64,000 nucleotides of DNA from Dryas octopetala (Eukaryota > Streptophyta > Magnoliopsida > Rosales > Rosaceae). The position numbers were made by a program, and so were the translations under genes. Below the pieces are notes generated by a model. It was not told where the DNA came from and did not search any database. It saw only the letters and a list, made by a program, of their open reading frames with translations. The stretch spans positions 14,859,409-14,923,408 of the forward strand of contig OY992839.1 of assembly GCA_963921425.1 (NCBI GenBank). The letters are read 5' to 3'. This document shows, piece after piece, positions 1 through 8,500 of this stretch (its first letter is position 1; each line of letters opens with the position of its first letter).

Positions 1-237
1 GGCGAACTTATTCTCATGTTATTGAACATGATGTTGTTGGGTTAGAAGACTCAGCAAAGGAAGTGATTATGCATTTGGTGAAAGATGAAAATTGTCCCCG
101 AGTTGTTTCTATATGGGGGATGGGTGGTTTGGGAGAGACCACTCTTGCAAAACAAGTGTATCATCACAAAGAAGTGAGACGCTATTTTGATTGTTTTGCT
201 TGGGTATGTATTTCTCAACAATTTCAAGTAAGAGATG
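1..237 (+). pseudogene. NLR copy A, NB-ARC start (interrupted)
   Basis: This is the 5' visible part of a CC-NB-ARC-LRR immune-receptor gene that begins outside the window. It encodes the start of the NB-ARC nucleotide-binding domain: the P-loop region (VVSIWGMGGLGETTLAKQ) and the RNBS-A motif (YFDCFAWVCISQ). It aligns nearly base for base with NLR copy B at 38712-38944. Two things are broken. The P-loop lysine of the GxGGxGKTT consensus is glutamate here (GAG; AAG in copy B). After base 237 the exon is cut by a 12.4-kb LTR retrotransposon and resumes at 12610. NB-ARC proteins are ATP/ADP switches for pathogen sensing; the K-to-E change would be expected to abolish nucleotide binding. The identification is secure, and the pseudogene call rests on the insertion. 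Confidence 0.93.
233..237. repeat. 5-bp target-site duplication AGATG (left)
   Basis: AGATG stands directly before the left LTR and again at 12610-12614 directly after the right LTR. The uninterrupted NLR copy B has one AGATG at the same codon position, which confirms the insertion point. Confidence 0.95.
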
Positions 238-1300
238 TGTTGATGCAAATTCTCGTAGGGTAGATGCAACAACTTAGATAAGATGATCTGGCTGATCAGG
301 TGCTTCGCTGGATGATGAAGTGGATACTGGTTGAGATCTTCCTGCAGACAAAAACAAGATCAAAGGAGATGGACCGGTGTGGTACCAGCCAAACACACTC
401 CGATGATGAAATCAGTGGTGATGTTTGATGGTGGATAAGGAAGAACAAAGGAAGAACTTGGGAGAATGGGAAGAACAAGGCAAATGTTCTGGGTTATTCT
501 CAGCAAGTTAGGTAGGCTCTTTTGTGGATGGGAATGCAAGTGTTTTTCCTGTATATCAGTAGCTTACTAGCCCTTTTATTTTGCACATATCACTTGGTAT
601 ATATAAGCAAAGGAAACCTTAATGAGTAAGATACCTGCATGTGAATGAATGGTTGCCAGAGACCCACGCACCTGGTCAGACCTAGTTGCATGCTCAGCTG
701 TTTGCTTCCTCAGCATTCAATGCTGCATTGAATGCTCCATTAAATGCAAGGTTGGAGGGTTCAGATAGACTGCTCCAACATTCATGAATGCAGGCCTGAT
801 ATTCTATCTGTCAGAAGAATGTGTCAGGTGCATTTAAGTGTGGTTGTACATCCTGGCGTGATCTTCCTGGGAATGGCGGCGGAGAGCCAAGCCGAGCCGA
901 TACGAACACATGTTCCCATGCGAAGACACGAAGTCCATATGTGGTCGGATCGGACATGGGATTCCAGGCCGAGCCGGTCCATAGATTGGAGTCTTTCCGA
1001 GCCCTAACTGGTCGACGCCAGAACTCGGAAGGAAGCCATCTCTTGTGCCGAGCCGAGCCGAGCCGGGACGATCGTGGGAAGATGGACACTCGATCCCATG
1101 GAAGATCATCGGTTCGGCTCGGACCGAACAAGGAGGGGCGGTGTGGAGATCCGGTCTGAGCTGGTAGAGGAAGTGCTGATCAGTGATGACGTGGAAGTCA
1201 AAGTTTGACCACTGAGAATTGACTCCGAGGTGGACGTTTGACCAGCCACGTGTCGAGCTGTGACTGGCTGTTCGGATTGATGTGGATTTTCCCACAAACA
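238..1300 (-). repeat. 3' LTR of the Tat element
   Basis: A 1063-bp LTR starting TGTTGATGCAAATTC and ending CCCACAAACA on the plus strand. It matches 11547-12609 at a constant offset of 11,309 with one visible mismatch (889). It contains TATATATAA at 598-606. Open frames inside it have no recognisable product and recur in both LTRs. Confidence 0.96.
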
Positions 1301-1313
1301 GGAGTCCCCCAAC
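1301..1313 (-). other. Polypurine tract of the Tat element
   Basis: On the minus strand GTTGGGGGACTCC lies immediately inside the 3' LTR, the position where plus-strand DNA synthesis is primed. The G-run and position are typical of Ty3/gypsy elements. Confidence 0.75.
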
Positions 1314-1607
1314 TTCCGATCCGAGCGGGCAGTCGTGGATTGGAAGTTGAAGTGTAAGGGCTACCCCAAAGATAGCAGGTTGCTCGATCCGAGCCGAACC
1401 CTGCGAGCCCATATTCCCGAAGATCCGAACACAAGACGACTTGTGATTGGCCAAAATATTTCAGGGACATGTGAAGGGACGTTTGGTTTTCTGCATGGGG
1501 GAACGTAAGGGTCACCTCGTTATGGGTATTTTTGAATGCTTGACAGGTGTCAAGATGTGGCATGCGAAGCGCCAGAAATGAAGGGCTGAGATTTGATTTG
1601 CATGGGG

Positions 1608-1614
1608 TATAAAA
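1608..1614 (+). promoter_or_regulatory. TATA box of the antisense ORF
   Basis: TATAAAA lies in GGGGTATAAAAGGCC, followed by a CT-rich stretch (CTCTCTCTCT) like a plant Y-patch. It is about 340 bp before the ATG at 1951 and on the strand of that ORF, opposite to gag-pol. This suggests that the antisense ORF has its own promoter inside the element. The inference is from sequence only. Confidence 0.6.
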
Positions 1615-1950
1615 GGCCCCCCTCTCTCTCTCTTCCTGTTCACTTTCCAGCTTTTCCAGAAATCTCCACTCTCTCTCTCTGCGAATCCTCTCCTCCACCG
1701 CGAGTCCTCTGCTATCTCCGTCGTCAGTGCAGCAGTCCGGCCGCAGTTCCGACCGAGCGTGGCCGTAGGCGAGGTTGGTCTGAGTGTGTGAGGGGTGGAG
1801 ACTTTGGGCGGAGGAAAACCAGTAAGTGATTCTCCTCACTTTTGAGTTTTTTGTATTTTCGGGTTTGTGGGTGTGTGTTCTTGGTGTTCTTGAGAGAGAC
1901 TGTCTTTTGATCCAAAAAGCAAGAGAGAGAAAAGTGAGAAAGTGTTTGTA

Positions 1951-3635
1951 ATGTCTGAGACTGACTCGAGTGGCCGGCTCGGCTCGGGAGAAGCCTTTGA
2001 AGGAGACAGTGAGGCCGAGATGAGCCGAAGTCCATCGGTGGGTGAGGCCGAGCCGAGCCGAGGCCCACCTGCGGGTGAGGCGAGTTGGGACGGGTTGTCC
2101 GAAGAATTGGACGAGGCCGGCTCGGCACTAAATCGCAATCCAAGCGGAGAGCGCCGAGCCCGAGGGGACCAAGAAAATCCCGAGATACTGAGTTCCGACT
2201 GGGAACAAGGAACGGCCGAAGGGGGCGACGAAGAGCCTCTCGACGTCGAGCCGATCGCCACCATCCCGAGCAGACTCACCTCAGGCTCGGATGAAAGGGA
2301 CAGGGGTCACGAGGCGTCGACCTCGGCTCAGGGGGTGACGGGGAGTCCGATCGACCCGGACTTCTACGAAGAATTGGCGTGGAAGGCCGATCAAATCCCC
2401 AATGAGATGACAGAGTATCATCTCAGGGATTTGAGGGATAGGTACTCAGTCCCTGACTCCGTGCTGATGAGGTTGCCGAACGAGGGGGAGAAGCCGAGCC
2501 GACCCCCAATTGGATGGGTGACAATGTACCCCGAGATGTTTGAAAATGGGGTCCGGCTTCCCCTGCATCCCTTCCTGCAGGACTGGCTCGCGACGATCGG
2601 CGCGGCGCCGCACCAGCTGAACCCGAACGTATACAGGATCATCCTGTCCATGCACATCTTGTGGCACAAAGTGCACAAGTGTGTGCCACACAAGGATATC
2701 CTGTTCTGCAATTACGCGCTGAGGTCGAAGCAGAGCGAGCTCGGATTTTATAACCTCCAGGCGTACTCGGGACCACTCTTCGGTGGGAATCCCTCCTCCC
2801 AGAAGACATGGAAGAAAAGATACTTCTTTGTCTCTGGGGATTGGGAGTTCGCCGATCCGAACAGAATCACCTCGGCTCGGGTCCCCAGAGCTTTTAGAAT
2901 TCCAGGTGGGCATTGGGAGTTTGGGGCCGGTCCGAGGACAATTTGTATATGTCTTGTAATAATTGTATTTTTCCTAACTCTTTTTGGTTTCGTCTTTGCA
3001 GTCAGCTGGGGCAAGTACAAGCTCCGAGGCGAGCTCAAGGACCAGATCGCCGCGATCAGGGACTCACCAGCAGAATACTTGTCAACCAAGTTTCTGCTCG
3101 GGGAAACCCAGATCAGACAGAGCGGAATCTCCTGGTTTGTACCCAGGTGGAATCCTCGGGCAGAAAGGGGAATGGCGCCCACCGAACTGGAGGCTCGCCT
3201 AAGGAGGAAGGCTGCTCGGAGCGTCCAGAGGAGGGCCGCAGGACGGGCCCCCGCCGAGCCGGTCCAGGCTCCTGCCCCAGCGGCAGCTCAGCCTAGATCT
3301 CCTGCGCCGAGACCGGTTCGGCAAGCGGAGAAGAGGAAGGCTCCCCAGGCCGAGGCCCCGGTGGAGAAGAGGGCTCGGGCCGAGCCCGGCGGTTCTGGTG
3401 CCGGAGCGTCTGGTTCGGCGCCCCTCAAGGCGGTGGAGGTAGACCCCGGCCTCGAGCCGTTCGTCACGGGCCTTAAGCGCGTGATGACCGCGAGGGTGCA
3501 GGAGGGGCTGTGGGCCGATCATGGCGAGCCGGGCTTCAGCCACCAGGCTCTGATCGCATCCCGCCAGGCCATGTTGGTAAGTCTCTTTTACTTCGGATTT
3601 CGTCTATTCGCTCGGCTCGGATTAGTAATGAATTT

Positions 3636-3679
<44 letters not shown>

Positions 3680-4365
3680 AGCTCGCCATGAGGCAGTTCG
3701 AAGCTGCCAAGGCCGCCGTCGATGCCGAGGCGAAACTGGAGAGGTTTCGGGCACGAATCCTGGAGCTAAAAGAAAAGCTAGCCGAGGCCGAGCGGACGGT
3801 CAATGCCGAGTGTGAACGGTCGGAGGGTCTGCGGTCCAGGCTGGCCGGGAAGGAGGAGGAGGTCGCTCGGCTCGGCAAGGAGCTTGCCTCTTCAGAGCAA
3901 AAGGTGGCCGACCTGGGGCAACTTGCTGACCAGCTACAGCGAGATGTTGATGAGGCTGAACGAAGGGCGGCCGAGTCTCGGCGTCGAGCTGGGCTTCCAA
4001 GCGCCCAAGCACTGGCTGATGCCCACTTTGATGGGTATCAGGAGCTCTTGGAGGCGATCAAAGCGAAGAGGCCGGACTGGGATGTCTCATTCCTCGGCGA
4101 GTCCGATGACGAGGGGGAAGATACCCAGGGGAGTCATCAGGATGAGCTTCCTCCTCTCGATCGCCAAGTCCCCGCAGAAGCCGAGCCGACTCCGGAAGAC
4201 CCTCCACTGCCTGCGTACGAGCCGACCCCGATCCCCCCGGTCCCCGAATCCGATCCCAACGCTGAGATGCAGATCGGCGGGGTTGAGGTGGTGCAGCTCG
4301 GCGAGGAGACGCCCGAGGAGTCAACTGAGCCGATCCAGGAAGGCCCTGCCGAGCGATCTGCATGA
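1951..4365 (+). CDS. Antisense ORF of Tat element (putative gypsy-type transposon protein)
   Basis: An 804-codon open frame on the strand opposite gag-pol. I start it at ATG 1951; three codons upstream remain open but begin with GTG. Order of features: an acidic, Ser/Pro/Glu-rich leader; about residues 137-303 a domain resembling Pfam Transposase_28 (PF04195, putative gypsy type transposon; motifs DFYEELAWKADQIP, LPLHPFLQDWLATIG); a basic, Ala/Pro-rich hinge; about residues 580-687 a long heptad-like coiled coil; an acidic Pro/Glu-rich tail. Two stretches look like introns: 2906-3001 (GT...TTTGCAG) and 3577-3681 (GTAAGT...poly-T GCAG). Both are multiples of three and contain no stop, so spliced and unspliced RNAs are both open. 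The function of such Tat extra ORFs is unknown. The coiled coil suggests oligomerisation. Confidence 0.82.
3577..3681 (+). other. Probable in-frame intron with poly-T tract
   Basis: ATGTTG|GTAAGT opens and a run of about 40 T followed by GCAG closes this 105-bp segment (35 codons). Read through, it would encode a run of about 14 phenylalanines between the hinge and the coiled coil, so splicing is likely. The exons join in phase 0 as ...MLLAMRQFE. The T run is also a likely length-variable site. Confidence 0.7.
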
Positions 4366-4918
4366 TGGCTTATTTTGCTTAATTGTAAAGTTTATGTTTT
4401 TTTATATTTCTCCCCGAGCCGAGGTGTGGCTCGGGTTTGACTAATTTTGGAACATATTATATTTTGGATTTATCTCGTTTAATTTTATCAGTATTTTCTT
4501 TTTGTGATACAAGTTGTTGTCAGTTCGGCTCGGAAATTAAGCTAAAGACAAAACTAATAACACATGGACAAGAAAATGATAAAAATGAAAAACATAATAA
4601 ATTAGAACTTGGAGATCGGCTCGGCATGCCGATCGTGATGAAAATGAATGGTAATGATAAATTAGAACTTGTCTTCGGATCAGCTTGATAAGCATAACCA
4701 AGATAAGTAAAAATTTAAAGACCCTAGTCATCTCGGATGGGCTCGGCATACCCATTGAGATATTTAGGAATGCAGTTTTTTGAGAAAAATATTCAAACCT
4801 ACTTTCAGATCGGCTCGGTATGCACGATGAAAGTTTTGGTTGGAGTGTATATTTTTCTTTTAGAAATATCCTGTTGAACGTTAGGACTGTAGGAAGTCAC
4901 TTCGGCTCAGACAGGGAT
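4366..4918. other. Noncoding spacer of the Tat element
   Basis: AT-rich spacer between the stop of the antisense ORF and the tandem array, with several isolated CGGCTCGG-type words (for example near 4523, 4616 and 4810). An AATAAA at about 4594 could serve as poly-A signal of the antisense ORF. I see no gene. Confidence 0.5.
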
Positions 4919-5345
4919 TTTTATAGACCTGATAAGTCTGTACCATGCCGAGCATTGGGCCGAAAGTGGCGCGCTAGCTCGGCACGGGAGTTTATAGACC
5001 TGATGAGTCTGTAATATGCCGAGCATCGGGCCGGAAATGGCGCGCCCGCTCGACACATGAGTTTATAGACCTGATGAGTCTGTAATATGCCGAGCATCGG
5101 GCCAGAAATGGCGCGCCCGCTCGACACATGAGTTTATAGACCTGATGAGTCTGTAATATGCCGAGCATCGGGCCAGAAATGGCGCGCCCGCTCGACACAT
5201 GAGTTTATAGACCTGATGAGTCTGTAATATGCCGAGCATCGGGCCAGAAATGGCGCGCCCGCTCGACACATGAGTTTATAGACCTGATGAGTCTGTAATG
5301 CACCGAGCGTCGGGCCGAAAATGGCACTTCGGCTCGGCACATGGG
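4919..5345. repeat. 71-bp tandem repeat array, six units, with stem-loops
   Basis: Six direct copies with a 71-bp period. Each unit holds TATAGAC CTGATGA GTCTGTA, a 7-bp stem (one G-U) closing a 7-base loop; these start at 4922, 4993, 5064, 5135, 5206 and 5277. Each also holds a CCGAGCATCGG-type hairpin, and the middle units hold the palindrome GGCGCGCC. The first and last units have diverged (GATAAGTC; CACCGAGCGTCGG) while the middle four are near identical, which suggests expansion or homogenisation. The array lies between the convergent stop codons of gag-pol and the antisense ORF. Short overlapping frames across it are repeats, not genes. Confidence 0.93.
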
Positions 5346-5522
5346 TTTACTATTTTTTTCGAAGGAAACACTTAGATCTTTCCTCTTTGTTAGAAGTGTA
5401 TAGGAGTGGAGTCCCCAGTGTTTGCTTCGAAAAATAAGTAGGAAAATGAGTAGAAATGTGTTTATCCTTTCATTGATTGGAATGGGTGTTAGGTCGGACA
5501 GTCCCCGACCCTAACTACATTT

Positions 5523-8500
5523 TTACTGGTAATAAGTCTTCAAGTGTTCAGCGTTCCAGCTATGCTTGAGAGGCTTACCAGCCAGAGTGGCCAAGTTGTA
5601 AGTGCCGGGCTTGACTATGCCCGTGATTCTGTATGGTCCGGTCCAGTTCGGATCGAATGAGCTCTCTTTGATGGCAAGGGGATTCTTTTTCATGACGAGA
5701 TTGCCCAATCCGAAGCTTCTGGGTCTGACCCTTTGATTGTAGTACTTGGCTACCCTCTGTTGGTAGGCGGCTCGGCAGAGATTGGCGTCGGTTCGCCTCT
5801 CCTCGACCATGTCCAGGCCGAGCCGAAGTCCGGTGTCATTGGTCTCGGGATTGTATGTGCCGGTCCGGAATGAAGGAGTCCCCATTTCGACCGGGACGAC
5901 GGCGTCAGTTCCGAACGCCAATGCATAGGGTGTTTCCTTCGTCGAGTTGCGATAGGAAGTTCGATAAGACCAAAGCACCTCTGGCAGGAGTTCAGGCCAA
6001 TTTCCCTTACCATTATCTAGTTTAGTCTTGAGGGTTTTCTTGATGATCTTGTTGATGGCCTCGACCTGTCCGTTCGACTGCGGATGGTAAGGCGCGGTGA
6101 AGCGCAAGTTGATGTTCAGACGTGAACAAAAACTCCTGAATTTCTTGCAGTCGAACTGCTTGCCATTGTCCGCAATGATGGTGTGCGGCATGCCGAACCG
6201 GCAAATGATGTTCTTCCAGACGAAGGTCTCCATCCGTTCGGCTGTGGTTGTGGCTAGGGGCTCGGCCTCGGCCCATTTGGTGAAGTAGTCGACTGCTACC
6301 ACTGCCATGGTGACTTGCCCTTTTGCCTTCGGCATAGGGCCGATCAGATCAAGTCCCCACTGCGCGAACGGCCAGGGGCTGGATATGGAGGTCAGCAACT
6401 GGGGAGGTTGATGGGGAACCGCGGCAAATTGCTGGCATTTGATACAAGCGCGAGACAGATGATCTGCGTCCTTGTTCAGTGTTGGCCAGAAGTAACCCTG
6501 TCTGATCGTCTTGTAGGCGAGGGCTCTTCCTCCAGAGTGGTTTCCGCATATCCCCTCGTGGATTTCTCTCAGCACATCCTGACCTTCTTGGGGAGTGACA
6601 CACCGTAAGTAAGGCAGGGAGAAACTCCTCTTGTAGAGCTGACCATCGATCATGCTGAACCGAGCCGACCTCGTTTTGATGAGACGTGCTTTATCCCTCT
6701 CCGGGGGAAGGATCCCGGAGACCAAGTAGCTGATGATCGGCGTCATCCAGTTCGGCTCGGCCTCGGTCTGCATAATTGCGGCCTCGGTTTCGGCGGTGCT
6801 AGGTCTGTCCAGGATTTCGACTGGAACATGCCTGGCGGATCCGGTGTCTGTGGCCGAGGCCAAGCGTGCCAAGGCGTCGGCCCTGCAATTTTCTGCCCTC
6901 GGGATTTGGGATATTTTGTATTCGTGGAAGTTCCCAAGTAGCAGACGAGTCTTCTCGAGGTAAGCAGTCATGCTGGGCTCTCGAGTCTCATACTCTCCCA
7001 GAATCTGATTGACGATTAGCTGAGAGTCGCTGAAGATGTTTAGTTTGGTCGCGCCGAGCTCCTTTGCCAATCTGAGCCCGGCGATGAGTGCCTCATACTC
7101 TGCTTCATTGTTTGATGCTTGAAATCTGAAGCGAAGAGCATACTCCATCACAACTTGTTCTGGGGAGATCAGAACAAGCCCGGCTCCGCTTCCCATGGCG
7201 TTGGAAGATCCGTCTACATAGAGGGTCCAGGTGAGGAGATCAACCTGGCCGCGTTCGCCGATTGTGTTCGGATCGGCTGCTGTTGTCATAGCGTCGGTGC
7301 GTGGTGGATCCTCCGTCGAGGTGGTTGACTCACAGATGAAGTCCGACATGGCCTGACCTTTGATGGCCGTCCTGGGACGGTAGATGATGTCAAACTCGCC
7401 GAGCTCGATTGACCATTTGATGAGCCGACCCGAAGTCTCTGGTTTTGCCAGGATTTGTCTGAGCGGCTGGTCCGTCAAGACAACGATGGAATGAGCCTGG
7501 AAGTAGGGCCTTAATTTCCGAGCCGAGCTAACCAGGGCGAGAGCCATTTTCTCGAATTTTGGATACCTGGTCTCGGCATCGGCGAGGGCTCGGCTCGTAT
7601 AGAAGACGGGGTGTTGTACACCGCCGACCTCTCTCACTAGAACTGAGCTGAGAGCCGAGTCAGAGACAGAGAGGTAGAGAAAAAGTTCCTCACCTTCCTC
7701 TGGTTTGGATAAGATGGGAGGTTCCCCCATGTGCCTTTTCAGATCTTGAAAGGCCTGCTCGCATTGGGGGGTCCATTCTATGCTCTTCCCTGCTCCCCTT
7801 AAGGCTTTGAAGAAAGGGAGGCACCGGTCAGTAGATTTTGAGATGAACCGGTTCAGGGCGGCAACTCTTCCAGTCAGACTCTGGATTTCCTTGCGTGTCC
7901 TTGGGGGCTTCATGTTGATCAAAGCCTGGATCTTCTCCGGATTGGCTTCAATCCCCCGTTGGCTGACCAGGTAGCCCAGGAACTTTCCTGACCGAACCCC
8001 AAAGACACATTTGGCTGGGTTCAGCCGCATCTGATACTCCTTCAGGACTCCGAACATGTCTGAGAGGTCCTTGACGTGATCGTCCGCCTTGATGCTCTTG
8101 ACCAGCATGTCATCCACGTAAACCTCTACGGATTTGCCGATGGAAGAACGGAACATGTGGTTGACCAGCCTTTGATAGGTGGCTCCGGCGTTTTTGAGGC
8201 CGAAGGGCATGACCTTGTAGCAGTACATGCCGCGATCAGTTATGAAAGATGTGCCTTCCTGGTCGGACTTGTGCATCAGGATCTGGTTGTATCCAGAGTA
8301 GGCGTCCATGAAACTGAGGAGCTGATGTCCTGCTGTTGCATCGACGAGCTGATCTATTCTGGGCAAGGGAAAACTATCCTTGGGACAAGCCCTGTTCAGA
8401 TCGGTGAAGTCCACGCACATCCTCCACTTCCCGTTGTTCTTTTTCACCATGACCACGTTGGCGAGCCAGTCGGGGTAGTTGACCTCCCGGATGAACCCGT

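Noticed and set aside
811-1454. Open frames of 100-200 codons within and next to the LTRs
   Set aside because: They recur in both LTRs, overlap on both strands and show only GC-rich CCGAGCC repeat translation.
4922-5345. Hammerhead-ribozyme resemblance (CTGATGAG followed by CGAAA or GAAA) in the 71-bp repeats
   Set aside because: The boxes are about 26 bases apart, no continuous stem II can be drawn, and the bases around CTGATGA pair with each other as a simple hairpin. A covariance-model search of both strands would settle it.
4919-5345. CRISPR-like array
   Set aside because: The repeats are contiguous 71-bp units with no unique spacers, inside a plant retrotransposon.
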